A DNA stretch of 64,000 bases from Porphyridium purpureum (GCA_008690995.1 VRMN01000002.1:1736001-1800000); one strand, 5' to 3'. Counted from the first letter of the stretch, positions 45,729-55,748 are shown. Notes: generated from the letters alone by a model not told the origin. Translations and numbers: made by a program.

Positions 45729-46226
45729 TCACCACGCACAAGAGACTGAGCCATCTTGCAGATGAAGCACTAGGATACATCCAAAGCTGTCGTTTACAAG
45801 AGCCTCCGATTCGTGGTGGTGGGAGCCTAATTTCTCCTCGAGCTCCCTAAGAGAATGCCAGAATGCTTGAACGAGGCGTGCCTTCTGCAGATTTGGCCAT
45901 CTAGGCGGCTCAACTCGGTCTTTTCTAACACGATCAAGTTGGAACCAGGTTTCGTAGCCCAACGCATTCGGGAAAGTGGCAGAGCGTGCGAAAATTGAAG
46001 CGCCGCACAACACTGCCCCGTTGTAGAGGCGCGTCTTCTGGGAATCGGCGGCGTCAATTATGAAAGAGAAGACACCGTCGGTCCGTGCATGCGATGCCGG
46101 ACGCGGCAAGAAGCAGCGTGCGGAACCATCGCTGTTTGAGGTTGGCACTTGACTGAATGACGTTCGGGCCACAGTCAAACCGACCAGAAGCGCGCTCACA
46201 TGAAGAGCAGGTTGAGGTACAGTGTA
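45729..46226 (-). pseudogene. Protein-like minus-strand fragment, probably a relic
   Basis: An open frame of about 165 residues without any ATG reads like protein in its middle (GVFSFIIDAADSQKTRLYNG, LGYETWFQLDRVRKDRVEPP, FWHSLRELEEKLG), and protein-like sequence continues below it in another frame to about 45570 (CNANQVYVRSKHARHQLEE). Lack of a start and loss of frame suggest a decayed gene or an exon of an unrecognised spliced gene. No family identified. Confidence 0.3.
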
Positions 46227-46643
46227 CTATGAGCGTGAGTACAGCGCGCTATGAAATCGCAATTGAGTTTGCAATGAACGCAGCCAAAAGCGGCAAGTAG
46301 CAAGAGACCAAGTGGATGATGTGCGTGCGCGTGCAATTGGGAGCTGTGTGCAGGCTTGAGGGGGGGATGTCTGTCTGTCGGGACGGACGCATACATGGAT
46401 GGGTAGGTTCGTGGGTCGGTGTATAAATCATGTGTGCGATGGCATGACCCCTGTAGTGGCGGAGATGTCTGGCGTCAGGGCTTGGATCGCGTCGGTGAAG
46501 AGATACAACAGATAACGCGCTGCTGCGAATTTAGTGCCTGTGGATGTGTCTATGTGCCAGTGCATGAGGGAGTGTGGATAGGATTGGTGGTGCGCTTGGA
46601 AGTGTGGCAAGTAGGAGAGCAAAGAACAAGGGTCCGAGGAAGG

Positions 46644-47807
46644 ATGGCCGGGTATGGACGTGTGCGGCGTCGTGGTTTGTCTGTGACGGTGAAGATTCTG
46701 GGTTTTCTGGGATGTGCCTTGTATGCATTCTCGGTGAATGCAATTCCGATGGACACTTCGGCCGCTGCGCTGCGGGAGTACTATTCAAAGTACAAGGACT
46801 CGACGACGCTTGGCGATGACATGATGGCTAATTTTGCCAGCCAGGCTTCGTCCGAGCAGCGGTACCAGAATGCGGACCCCGAGTTGTTTGCCGAGGTGGC
46901 AGAGAATGCACGTTCCGAAAGTGAGCTCAAGCAGATCGCCGCGCATTCCAACAAGCAAGCGACATCGGCCTCTGAATTCGTGGGCGACATTGCAGGTTTC
47001 TTTTCGCACATGTTTGACTGGGGTTCTCGCAATAGTCAGGAGAGCAACATCGGTCTTCAGCACGCCTCTGCAGACAGTGTTGATGTCCAGAGACAGGCGG
47101 AATCCGCTCTTGGCCGGGCGTCAAACCAAAACTCTGCAGCTGCTGGAGAGGCATCAGATGGTCGCTCCCATGGCTCAATGGACTTTGCGAAACGCGCGGC
47201 CAAAGCGTACAGCATGGGCAAGCTTGCCGTTGAGTATGAGAGCAACGTCGAAGATGATAATGGCGATTTCGGCTCGTTGTTTCTGGACGGCAGTCGGCGG
47301 GGTACGCGCAAGGACGTTGACCAACTCGTCCAAGAGGACACTAGTCTGGAGCGCGAATTGCGTCACGCTGGATTCGAGCTGGACGCCTCCACCGCTCAGC
47401 GACAAAACGCGGAGCATCCCCGGAAGCGAGTCGAAGAGCCCCAAGCGGTTCCACTGGGTAGCACGGACGTGAGCAAGCCGTGGAGCGGTGCGCTGGGTGC
47501 ACGCACGCGCCGCAACGCTCGGCACTTGAGCAACGAGTATTTGATCAACGAAGAGCATGGGTTGCGTGGGTTGGATGACCCAACCATGGAGGCACTCGCA
47601 GTGCAGCGCGCGCTGCTGGACGACTACAACGACGGGCTGTCCAAGTTGCAGCAGCTGCGAAACCGCATCCATGATCTGAACATGATGCACGAGATGATGA
47701 CCCACTCACTTGAGAACATGAATGAAATTATTGAAAACATGGGTGACCGCATGGCTGATACTATTATCAACCAGAAACAGATGTTACTCGAGCAGCAGCC
47801 ACATTGA
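46644..47807 (+). CDS. Predicted secreted or vesicular protein, unknown function
   Basis: From the ATG at 46644 the protein is 387 residues: MAGYGRVRRRGLSVTVKILG then FLGCALYAFSVNA, a signal peptide probably cleaved before IPMD. The mature part is mostly helical and rich in Ala, Ser, Gln, Glu and Asn, with few Cys. The C-terminal 80 residues (ALLDDYNDGLSKLQQLRNRI, MMHEMMTHSLENMNEIIENM) form an amphipathic, Met-rich coiled coil. No membrane helix follows, and there is no ER-retention tail. An upstream in-frame start exists but would bury the signal peptide. I do not recognise a family; candidates are extracellular matrix or vesicle cargo. Confidence 0.7.
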   Translation: MAGYGRVRRRGLSVTVKILGFLGCALYAFSVNAIPMDTSAAALREYYSKYKDSTTLGDDMMANFASQASSEQRYQNADPELFAEVAENARSESELKQIAAHSNKQATSASEFVGDIAGFFSHMFDWGSRNSQESNIGLQHASADSVDVQRQAESALGRASNQNSAAAGEASDGRSHGSMDFAKRAAKAYSMGKLAVEYESNVEDDNGDFGSLFLDGSRRGTRKDVDQLVQEDTSLERELRHAGFELDASTAQRQNAEHPRKRVEEPQAVPLGSTDVSKPWSGALGARTRRNARHLSNEYLINEEHGLRGLDDPTMEALAVQRALLDDYNDGLSKLQQLRNRIHDLNMMHEMMTHSLENMNEIIENMGDRMADTIINQKQMLLEQQPH

Positions 47808-47885
47808 CTTCGCTTTGTTGTCATCACAAGTAAACTAAATTCAATTTGTGTTGCCGAGTTGTCAGGGAGCCTACACCTATGCGCT

Positions 47886-48419
47886 TTACCCTTCGTACGT
47901 GGACGGAAAGGCGCTTCTTCGCAAAATTTCAATGGAACCGTTCGGCCTTACTCTCAGGCGACCATCGTTCTGCCCATCCCTCAAAATGCCCTTGATCAAA
48001 TTCGAGCTCAAGCCCAATCCAATGCATGAAGTACACACCAACGATCCGCGGCCTTGGCAATTTGGGCACGGCGTCGCATAATCGACCACACTGTCCTGCA
48101 CCTGGAAAGCGCCGCTGCCTCGGCAGAAATCGCACATGACTGTGCCTGTGCCCTGACAGGTCAAGCAGAGATCCTCTTTCTTCCACGGGAAGCTGGATTC
48201 CTCTTCCTCCGCCAGGGATTCCCTTGCCGAGCCACCAAGCCCAACCACCCACGCAAAGAGTAGCCCACGCAGCACCTGCTTCCTCGACACGACACGCGTA
48301 TGCTGCGGTCCTTCACTGGGGCCAGAGCACATGTACGCAAAACGTCGCGCACACAAGGCAGGACGACGTGACGCGACGCGCGAACATCGCGGCCATACCG
48401 CGTGCCCAACAAACGCCAT
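47886..48419 (-). CDS. PSA2: PSA2-like DnaJ-type zinc-finger protein of the thylakoid lumen
   Basis: The 177-residue protein starts MAFVGHAVWPRCSRVASRRP, a plastid transit-like segment, then VVSRKQVLRGLLFAWVVGLG and SARESLAEEEE, a thylakoid-transfer-like domain with an Arg-Lys pair and a possible lumenal cleavage site. The mature part has a DnaJ-type zinc finger: CLTCQGTGTVMCDFCRGSG and CPNCQGRGSLVCTSCIGLGL, followed by a short C-terminus ending in a RRSAFP motif. Order and spacing, especially CPNC-x-GRG-x-LVC-x-x-C-x-G-x-GL, match plant PSA2, a lumenal thiol protein needed for photosystem I assembly. Function and lumen location are inferred. Confidence 0.82.
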   Translation of the reverse strand: MAFVGHAVWPRCSRVASRRPALCARRFAYMCSGPSEGPQHTRVVSRKQVLRGLLFAWVVGLGGSARESLAEEEESSFPWKKEDLCLTCQGTGTVMCDFCRGSGAFQVQDSVVDYATPCPNCQGRGSLVCTSCIGLGLSSNLIKGILRDGQNDGRLRVRPNGSIEILRRSAFPSTYEG

Positions 48420-48953
48420 AATCTCTGTTAATCTGCAGGACGGCTCACTCGACACGAGTAGACCGAGGCCACATCCAAGCCAAACCCCAAGTCACACACA
48501 CACACGTTCACGCAAGTCTCACTGCCACATCCACCACCTGTTGTTCCAGCGTCTGCTGCGCCACACCGGCAGTCGTAAGCCGCATTGAATGCGCATTCTT
48601 TTGTCATCTCATAATAGAGATGACAAACGCATGCCGCATGCGCGCGGGCAGTGCTGCGCCGCGCAAAGTTGATTGAACTCGGATTTGTGTACCGCGCTGT
48701 ACCGCGGTATAGTAAACTGGGTCTATTTTATTAGACGCGATGGTGCACCACGAAAAAATGGCGCCGCGCGTGTGCCGACCCTTCGAAGGGGCTATAAGAA
48801 GGTGAATGGCGTGGTGGGTTTGATGCAGGGGAAGAGAGAGAGAGAGAGAAGGTGAGAGAGAGACACATAGATACAGATCGAGAGAGACCTGAGAGTGTCG
48901 GACGTAGAGGTTGTGGACATAGATTCGTGGACGCGTGTGAGTTGACGTGGGGT
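48420..48953. other. Divergent promoter region of PSA2-like gene and BiP
   Basis: No gene of its own. It contains the inverted repeat at 48600-48627, a CTGTAC motif at 48697-48702, a TATA-like CTATAAG at about 48791-48797 and a GA tract at about 48831-48863, ahead of the BiP starts at 48954 and 48975. Confidence 0.45.
48600..48627. repeat. Perfect inverted repeat, 11-bp arms sharing TGTCATCTC core
   Basis: TTTGTCATCTC, loop ATAATA, then GAGATGACAAA. The core arms are the same as in the inverted repeat at 45401-45426. It lies upstream of BiP and could be an operator-like site or a small hairpin. Confidence 0.6.
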
Positions 48954-48974
48954 ATGGTGGAGGTGCCTGGAAGG

Positions 48975-50969
48975 ATGGCGAAAGGGAGGGTGGTACCCGC
49001 CGCGGCGACCGTGCTGGTCTGCGCAGCATTGGTGTGCTCGGCAGTGCACGCTGCAGCGGAAGAGAAGGATAAGGTCGGAACAGTGATTGGAATTGATCTG
49101 GGCACCACATACTCGTGCGTGGGAGTCATGAGGAATGGACAGGTGGAAATCATCGCAAATGACCAGGGGAACCGCATCACGCCGTCGTACGTGGCGTTCA
49201 CGCCAGAGGAGCGTCTGATTGGTGACGCCGCCAAGAACCAGGCCGCAATGAACCCGCAAAACACGGTCTTTGATGTGAAGAGGCTCATCGGACGCAAGTT
49301 TACGGATACGACCGTGCAGCGCGACAAAAAGCTGCTGCCGTACACTATCGTCAACCAGGGCGGGAAGCCGTACATTTCGGTGGACATCAAGGAAGGCGAG
49401 ACCAAGACCTTCTCGCCAGAAGAAATCTCAGCCATGGTGCTTGGAAAGATGAAGCTGATTGCTGAGGAGTACCTGGGAGAGAAGGTCACGCACGCCGTGG
49501 TGACGGTGCCAGCATACTTCAACGATGCTCAGCGCCAGGCGACCAAGGACGCTGGCGTGATCGCTGGCCTCACGGTCATGCGCATCATTAACGAGCCCAC
49601 CGCCGCAGCTATCGCGTACGGTCTTGACGAGAAGGGCGCCGAGAAGAATATTCTGGTCTTCGATTTGGGCGGAGGAACGTTCGACGTATCGCTGCTGACG
49701 ATCGATCAGGGCGTGTTCGAGGTGCTCGCGACAAGTGGTGACACGCACCTTGGTGGTGAGGACTTTGACCAGCGCGTAATGGACTACATGATGAAGCTCT
49801 TCAAGAAGAAGACGGGCAAGGACATGTCAAAGGACAACCGTGCAAAGGGCAAGCTGCGCCGCGAGGTCGAGAAGGCCAAGCGTGCTCTGTCTTCTCAGAC
49901 TCAGGTGCGTGTCGAAGTGGAGAACCTATTCGATGGTGAAGACCTGTCCGAGACACTTACCCGCGCTCGCTTTGAGGAGCTGTGCGCCGACTTGTTCAAG
50001 AAGACCATCAAGCCTGTCGAGCAAGTGCTCAAGGACTCTGGCCTGGACAAGAAGGATGTGGACGAGATTGTCATGGTGGGCGGTTCTACACGAATTCCAA
50101 AGGTGCAGGAGCTTATCAAGACATTCTTCAACGGCAAGGAGCTCAACAAGGGCGTGAATCCCGACGAGGCAGTGGCGTTTGGTGCCGCGGTGCAAGGAGG
50201 GATTCTGTCGGACAACGGTGGGGACCGCACAAAGGACATTGTTTTGCTTGATGTGACTCCGCTTTCGCTAGGTATCGAAACCGTGGGAGGAGTGATGACA
50301 AAGCTCATCAACAGGAACAGCGTCATTCCGACCAAGAAGAGCCAGGTATTCACCACATATCAGGACAATCAGCAGACCGTCACCATCCAGGTATTTGAAG
50401 GCGAGCGCGCAATGACCAAGGATTGCCATATGCTCGGCAAATTTGACCTCACCGGCATTCCACCGGCACCGCGCGGTACGCCTCAGATCGAGGTGACCTT
50501 TGAAATTGACGCGAACGGCATCATGTCCGTCAGTGCAGAGGACAAGGCAAGCAACAAGAAGGAGGCGATCACGATTACGAACGATAAGGGCCGCCTGTCC
50601 GAAGAAGAAATCGAGCGCATGGTTCGCGAGGCAGAGGAGTTTGCCGAGGAGGACGCTGCGTTCAAGAAGAAGGTTGAGCAGAAGAACGCGCTCGAAAACT
50701 ACATTTACTCAGTTCGAAGCCAAGTCGAAGACGAGGACAAGCTCGCCGACAAGATCTCAGAAGACGATAAGGAAACTATTGTCAATGCTCTCAAGGAAGC
50801 TGAGGATTGGCTCGAGGAAAATGGTGCGGACGCGGACGGCGACGATTTTGAAACGCAGCTCAAAGATCTACAAGATATTGTCGCACCCATTGTGTCAAGC
50901 CTGTACGGCGCAGGGCAGGGCGGTGACGAGTTTGGCGGTGACTTTGAAGACGACCATGAGGAATTGTAA
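48975..50969 (+). CDS. BIP: ER-lumenal Hsp70 chaperone BiP
   Basis: The 664-residue protein starts [20 protein letters not shown], a signal peptide ending SAVHA, then [20 protein letters not shown], the Hsp70 phosphate-1 loop. Other Hsp70 signatures follow: [48 protein letters not shown], and the substrate domain from [15 protein letters not shown]. It ends DDHEEL, a KDEL/HDEL-type ER retrieval signal. An in-frame ATG at 48954 would add seven residues. It folds and quality-controls secretory proteins. The upstream GA tract and CTGTAC motif lie in its promoter region. Confidence 0.96.
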   Translation: MAKGRVVPAAATVLVCAALVCSAVHAAAEEKDKVGTVIGIDLGTTYSCVGVMRNGQVEIIANDQGNRITPSYVAFTPEERLIGDAAKNQAAMNPQNTVFDVKRLIGRKFTDTTVQRDKKLLPYTIVNQGGKPYISVDIKEGETKTFSPEEISAMVLGKMKLIAEEYLGEKVTHAVVTVPAYFNDAQRQATKDAGVIAGLTVMRIINEPTAAAIAYGLDEKGAEKNILVFDLGGGTFDVSLLTIDQGVFEVLATSGDTHLGGEDFDQRVMDYMMKLFKKKTGKDMSKDNRAKGKLRREVEKAKRALSSQTQVRVEVENLFDGEDLSETLTRARFEELCADLFKKTIKPVEQVLKDSGLDKKDVDEIVMVGGSTRIPKVQELIKTFFNGKELNKGVNPDEAVAFGAAVQGGILSDNGGDRTKDIVLLDVTPLSLGIETVGGVMTKLINRNSVIPTKKSQVFTTYQDNQQTVTIQVFEGERAMTKDCHMLGKFDLTGIPPAPRGTPQIEVTFEIDANGIMSVSAEDKASNKKEAITITNDKGRLSEEEIERMVREAEEFAEEDAAFKKKVEQKNALENYIYSVRSQVEDEDKLADKISEDDKETIVNALKEAEDWLEENGADADGDDFETQLKDLQDIVAPIVSSLYGAGQGGDEFGGDFEDDHEEL

Positions 50970-51201
50970 TGTATGACGCCGGTCAGAGGACTACTTTCGC
51001 GTTCCTAAACAAAAATTTCTTACAGAATAAATGTTAGATCCAAGAAACTTCGCACAAGAATAGGCATCTTTTTGTGCTATTCCATCGATAGGACCCGCAT
51101 GAGGCAGCTCCATCCAACCCCCGAAAGTGTGGGAGAGAAACAAAACCATGCAGAAATCACAACCCAGCGCAAAGCGCCATAATTGATTTGTCGTTTCTAG
51201 G
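50970..51201. other. Convergent 3' spacer of BiP and DIS3
   Basis: About 230 bp between the stop codons of two convergent genes; it holds both 3' untranslated regions and shows no other feature. Confidence 0.5.
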
Positions 51202-54156
51202 CTAAGCGAACTGGAAAACGACGCGGTCCTTACGCTCGGGAACCGTGTCGACTGACACAATCACGTCAACCGTTTGCATCACTTTAAATTCACTGCCGTC
51301 CTCGTACTTGACCGACTGGCCGCCCTCTGCGAGGTGCGGCTTGCGGTTCTCGTCCAAGTACAGAATGCCCTCCAGCCCAAACTTGGGGATCAAAACTACC
51401 AGGCCATTACTCTGCACGCGCATAATGCGCCCTTGCTGTCGCATCGCCTTGTCGCGAAAGAGGAGCAGCGTATGCAAGTTGATTGATCCGCGCGATGCAT
51501 ATTGTGCGCTGCGGTGGCGCTCATTGATCACATTGGCCAATCCCTGCATGTGCTTGGAATCATACAGCACCTCTGGTAGAGCCGAGTAGCCGATGCAAGC
51601 CTGCAGTTGTCGATGGACAATCACATCCGCGTAGCGCCGAATCGGTGAGGTGAAATGTGTGTACACAGGTGCTGCAAGGCCATAGTGCAAGTAGTCCGAA
51701 TATCCTAGCTCGCCAGAACTGAAGTAGACCGCTTGTGACATGCAGCGCGTGGTCAAGATGCGGAGAAGCGTCGAGAGGTACGGATCCTTCTTTCCAAACG
51801 CGAGCTCGACGCGATTGAGCGATTCATTCAGTGTCTTGCTGCTAGACACGTCCAACTCGATGCCGTAAGCCGCCGCCGTTTTCAACAGCGGCTCAAACAT
51901 CTCATCTGTCGGTTTCGGGTGGCGTCGCAGCAGGCTGCATTTCGGGAAATGCTTCAGAATCTTTTCCGCCACCTGAATGTTTGCAAGCAACATAAACTCC
52001 TCGACCATCTTATTTGTCTCGCGGATTTTGTACAACTTCACATCCGTCACATCGTTTGTCTCAGCCTCTAACTCAAAAGAGACTTCAGGCGACGCCAACG
52101 ACAGAGCTCCGGCGTCGGTGCGTCTTTGCCGAAGTTTCTCAGCGAGCGACGCGAGCCCCAACAGAGAATTTCCCAACTCGTCAGCGTGATCACGTTTAGA
52201 CCGAATTCCATCGAGCATGTTCTGTGCCTGTTCGTACGTCATTGCGCGCCGTGATTTGATCACAGAGCGCCCAAACTCGGCTGATAACACGTTGGCGTCC
52301 TTATCCATCACCAAAATCACCGAGAAGGCGAGCCGCTCCACTCCTCCAACAAGAGAACATAAGTTGGATGTTAGCATCGCGGGCAGCATTTCGATGCGTC
52401 GGTCAACGAGGTAAACCGTGGTCCCGCGCTCAGCGGCTTCCATATCTAGAGCGCTTCCGTGCTGCACAAACGCAGTGACATCGGCGATGTGGATCCCCAC
52501 TTCATATCCCTCGCCATCAGGCAAACTGACGCAATGCAGAGCGTCGTCAATGTCGGTACACCCCGGCGGGTCCACACTGGCGACGGGTTTGCTTCTTAAA
52601 TCCCAGCGCTTGCGGATGTGCTCCTCCGACACCGCCCAGTTTTCTCCGTCAGGCAAGCAGTCCAGTGCGGCCTTGCTGAACTTGCGGTGCGGTACGCTAT
52701 TCTCCATGAGAATTACTTCAGTTTCCGCATCCTTATCGCCACTGCTGCCAATCTCCTGCACCACATGACCTGAAGGATTTGCGCTAAACCGGCTCCAACT
52801 ATCGACAACTACAATCAATCGCTTTCCGAAAAGATCTCGGATTCTCGCCGACCGAATACGAACCAAAGGAATCTTTCGGTCCGCCGGAACAAAGAGAGCG
52901 CTGTCTCCTCCGGAATACGAGGATTGTTGCAGCGAACCACTATACGGCCGCCAATTTCGCTGGCTGATTCGTACCACGCGGCCCGATGGCGTGGCAAGCT
53001 TGCAAACTTGATCCTGTGAAATGCCGTTCGTATCACCATCGTCACCTTCCTTGTCCTGTGCTGCCTCCTGCTCCACAATACGATCAGAAACCGTTTTCCA
53101 CTCGCTGCGATCAAGCAGCTCGATTACCACGCGGTCGCCGTCAAATGCGCGGTTATGACTGCTTTTTCCAATGAGCATGATGGTGGTCCGGTCATCAAGA
53201 TTTGACTTCTTATGGAGTGCGACCGACACAGACGCCTCAAGGAGGTTATAAGGACTAGAGCGAAACGTGCCTTCCACATAGCGGCCCGACTGAAGCCCTT
53301 GTAAAGCTGCAAGTTCCGAGATGTGCTCTGCGAAAAGCGTACGGCGTTTTTTGGATAATAGCTCCTCGTCGTCGAGCTCACCGCCTTCCTCCTCAAGGGC
53401 CTCATCATCCTCTGCGTTCCCTAATGCGCACAGCTCGACCAATCGCGAGTACTGTTTTGAGTACTTGTCTACCAGGGTGCGTATCGACATGACCGTCACG
53501 TCGCCGCCATACTTGACCGGAGCTTCACGCTCAAACGCCACACTATTCGTTAGGATTATCGGGATGAGGCCGAAGGGTTGCCAATGCGTTCGGAGAAACT
53601 TGACGGTCTCTGTGAGCCGTCTACGGTCATATTCAATGTCAGACTCGTGCGGGAGTCGATCCAAGTAAGTATGGACGTGATGCTCATTCGAAAAGAGCGC
53701 AAATTGCTTCCTATTCCTTTCTACGGCTTGAGCTTTCGTTTTCATAGCGGCGGAACCAGACCTGCCCATCTGCTCGTCCGACAGGGCCGTGCTCTTTTCG
53801 CCCGTTGTCAAATCACGTGCACGCACCCACATCTTGGCCGAGCGCGTCAGAACCGCGCTAAGCACGCTCTGGAGAAGGAGCAGTTCGTCCATGAGCGGCG
53901 ACACATCGCTCTCAAGTAAATCCATTTGGTACAAGAGTACCGACGCGTCTGGAACAAAGCACACGGCCGCCGACGCCGAGATGCGGCCCAACGCAGCGCC
54001 GTACTCCGGCAGCATAGCGCACGCGTCGCACGCGCTCGCGTGACATGGCAAGTCGTCGCGCAAGTACACCTCGCGCCCTTCCACATACACGCGGTTGGAC
54101 CGATTTCGTCGCGCGTCTAGGCGTGCGCGAACCCCAACAATCCCTCGCGACACCAT
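51202..54156 (-). CDS. DIS3: Exosome ribonuclease DIS3/Rrp44 with degenerate PIN domain
   Basis: From the ATG at 54156 the protein is 984 residues. The N-terminal CR3 motif CHASACDAC follows YLRDDLP, as in DIS3, and docks it to the exosome core. The PIN domain keeps the first Asp (PDASVLLYQMD) but the Glu after LQSVLS is Ala and the last Asp after IILTN is Ser. Cold-shock RNA-binding domains and the RNB exonuclease domain follow, with DPPGCTDIDDALHC (four catalytic Asp) and HFTSPIRRYADVIVHRQL; the S1 domain ends the protein. Human DIS3 has an active PIN endonuclease and RNB 3'-5' exonuclease; here only the RNB site looks intact. The divergent profilin-like gene starts 171 bp away. Confidence 0.93.
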   Translation of the reverse strand: MVSRGIVGVRARLDARRNRSNRVYVEGREVYLRDDLPCHASACDACAMLPEYGAALGRISASAAVCFVPDASVLLYQMDLLESDVSPLMDELLLLQSVLSAVLTRSAKMWVRARDLTTGEKSTALSDEQMGRSGSAAMKTKAQAVERNRKQFALFSNEHHVHTYLDRLPHESDIEYDRRRLTETVKFLRTHWQPFGLIPIILTNSVAFEREAPVKYGGDVTVMSIRTLVDKYSKQYSRLVELCALGNAEDDEALEEEGGELDDEELLSKKRRTLFAEHISELAALQGLQSGRYVEGTFRSSPYNLLEASVSVALHKKSNLDDRTTIMLIGKSSHNRAFDGDRVVIELLDRSEWKTVSDRIVEQEAAQDKEGDDGDTNGISQDQVCKLATPSGRVVRISQRNWRPYSGSLQQSSYSGGDSALFVPADRKIPLVRIRSARIRDLFGKRLIVVVDSWSRFSANPSGHVVQEIGSSGDKDAETEVILMENSVPHRKFSKAALDCLPDGENWAVSEEHIRKRWDLRSKPVASVDPPGCTDIDDALHCVSLPDGEGYEVGIHIADVTAFVQHGSALDMEAAERGTTVYLVDRRIEMLPAMLTSNLCSLVGGVERLAFSVILVMDKDANVLSAEFGRSVIKSRRAMTYEQAQNMLDGIRSKRDHADELGNSLLGLASLAEKLRQRRTDAGALSLASPEVSFELEAETNDVTDVKLYKIRETNKMVEEFMLLANIQVAEKILKHFPKCSLLRRHPKPTDEMFEPLLKTAAAYGIELDVSSSKTLNESLNRVELAFGKKDPYLSTLLRILTTRCMSQAVYFSSGELGYSDYLHYGLAAPVYTHFTSPIRRYADVIVHRQLQACIGYSALPEVLYDSKHMQGLANVINERHRSAQYASRGSINLHTLLLFRDKAMRQQGRIMRVQSNGLVVLIPKFGLEGILYLDENRKPHLAEGGQSVKYEDGSEFKVMQTVDVIVSVDTVPERKDRVVFQFA

Positions 54157-54327
54157 CGCGTGGCGCTCAATCGCTCGCGCCTCCTGCCCGTCAACCAATC
54201 TGAGACAGCACACACGACAGGAACCACACCCAACGTCGACAGCAGGGAACGACCTACTACTTTCGAACAGGAAGAACCAACCGGCCAAGGCGCAAGTCCT
54301 TTACCGGTGAGAAGTCGGCGGCACAGC

Positions 54328-54813
54328 ATGGATGTCGAAGCGCTGAAAAACTACACGACAGATTGGCAGGCGTGCGTGGTTTTCAACACGGCGGGTATTC
54401 TGTTCGAGAAGACGGAGAATCTATCCACAGGGAAGCCAACCGAGCTCAAGTTCGAGCGGGACGTGCGGCCGATCTTGGACGCACGCGTGTTTGACGACCG
54501 TGACACGGCGATCGGGAGAGGCGTCCGGTGGCTTGGGAATCAGTACGAAATCTCGCAGTGGCACGCGTCGCCTGGTGCGGAACCGCAACTTTTATTCGGG
54601 CGCTGCGGCGGCGGCGGTCAGGACGGCGTCGGATTGGCGATCGCGCGCAGATCGGCAGATACCGATGTGTACGTACTGATCACCTATGCGTGGCCAATCG
54701 TTGCAGGACTTGCGGTTTCGCAGCTGAGGGATTTGTGCTTGTCGGACTTGTTGCTCGCAGACCAAGCAAGTGCACGGACCGAGCTCGCACCGGCGTCGCC
54801 GAAACTGGAGTAG
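54328..54813 (+). CDS. Profilin-like protein (tentative)
   Basis: The 161-residue protein starts MDVEALKNYTTDWQACVVFN. The early Trp, a FNTAGILFEKT strand, and the last third (ISQWHASPGAEPQLLFGRCG, then GVGLAIARRSADTDVYVLI and the helix VAGLAVSQLRDLC) fit the profilin or profilin-like alpha/beta fold, ending with a helix as in profilins that bind actin and proline-rich ligands. Sequence identity to known profilins looks low, so a different profilin-fold or roadblock-like protein is possible. The upstream reading frame to 54160 lacks homology and overlaps the DIS3 start. It is followed 38 bp later by the BMT5-like gene. Confidence 0.5.
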   Translation: MDVEALKNYTTDWQACVVFNTAGILFEKTENLSTGKPTELKFERDVRPILDARVFDDRDTAIGRGVRWLGNQYEISQWHASPGAEPQLLFGRCGGGGQDGVGLAIARRSADTDVYVLITYAWPIVAGLAVSQLRDLCLSDLLLADQASARTELAPASPKLE

Positions 54814-54851
54814 TCCGTACGCACTTGACACGTTGGTAAGGGACACTCAAA

Positions 54852-55748
54852 ATGCCGAAGACACGGAAGCTCCGCGGAGGAAAGCCAACGGGTAATGTCC
54901 ACTCCAGAGCAAATCGGGACCGAGGTCGCGGACAAAGTTCCGCGCCTTTGAGTCGCCCAAACCGTGGCAGAGGGAAAACGTCGAGTGATTCTCGTGTCGC
55001 TGCCGGGAGACTGGAGAAGAGCACTAGCAAGAACGACCGCGCGATTGACGTCGCAATACGTTCACGCCACCTGGAAGCGGCATTTATAGCGCTCTCGAAT
55101 ACGAATCCAGTATTTCTTGGACCATATTCGAGTCGGCAGCGAATTCTTCTGCTTGGTGAGGCCGACCTCTCGTTCACCGCTGCGTTGCTTGCGGGACTGG
55201 GCGTGAGCTCGAACATTGTCGCGACCTGCTTCGAATCTGAGGCTACTCTAAATGAAAAGTACTCAGCCTTTGCGGCGCGCCGTGACGCGCTTCTGTCGGC
55301 AGGCGTTGAAATCAAGTATGAAGTTGACGCGACCTGTCTCCACGAGCCTCAAGGAGGTATTGGCCCGGATCGTGAGACCTCACGTTTTGATGTGTGCGTT
55401 TTCAACTTTCCCCATGTTGGTGGCGGCAGCCTGAAAGAGGATCGCGTGGCGAACATCCAAATGCTGAGCGGGTTCTTTGCTTCGAGCCGTCAGACGGCAT
55501 GTTTGGCAAAGCCCCGTGCGCGAGTACACGTAGTGCTGCGGAGCACAGCATTCTACGACAGTTGGGACGTGTGCTCAATTGCAAAGCAAGCTGGGCTGCG
55601 CTTCCTAAACAAGGAACCTTTCGAGGTAGACGCCTTTGAGCAGCTCGGATACTGCGCGGTGCGAACTAGTGGTGATGGTACGCAGATGCGCCAGGCTCCC
55701 AGCACCGAGAAGGCGTTTCGTTACGTCTTCCAGATCGAGCCGGCTTAG
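54852..55748 (+). CDS. BMT5: BMT5-like rRNA (uridine) methyltransferase, DUF2431
   Basis: The 298-residue protein begins MPKTRKLRGGKPTGNVHSRA with a basic, disordered N-terminus suited to the nucleolus. The methyltransferase motifs are IRSRH then RILLLGEADLSFTAALL (the GEAD-x-SF-x-x-x-LA SAM-loop typical of DUF2431), VATCFESEATL, VFNFPHVGGGS, and RARVHVVLRSTAFYDSW. These match the yeast Bmt5 family, which methylates a uridine of the large-subunit rRNA. It lies head-to-tail after the profilin-like gene with only 38 bp between. Target base is inferred from the family. Confidence 0.88.
   Translation: MPKTRKLRGGKPTGNVHSRANRDRGRGQSSAPLSRPNRGRGKTSSDSRVAAGRLEKSTSKNDRAIDVAIRSRHLEAAFIALSNTNPVFLGPYSSRQRILLLGEADLSFTAALLAGLGVSSNIVATCFESEATLNEKYSAFAARRDALLSAGVEIKYEVDATCLHEPQGGIGPDRETSRFDVCVFNFPHVGGGSLKEDRVANIQMLSGFFASSRQTACLAKPRARVHVVLRSTAFYDSWDVCSIAKQAGLRFLNKEPFEVDAFEQLGYCAVRTSGDGTQMRQAPSTEKAFRYVFQIEPA

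Larger units (their letters stand above)
45026..46643. other. 1.6-kb intergenic region with paired inverted repeats and relic coding
   Basis: Holds the snurportin 5' region, two perfect inverted repeats (45358-45380 and 45401-45426), relic-like minus-strand coding at 45729-46226, and two GTACAG motifs at 46217 and 46239 upstream of the secreted-protein gene. Plus-strand frames across it have no family-like sequence. No tRNA was found. Confidence 0.4.
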
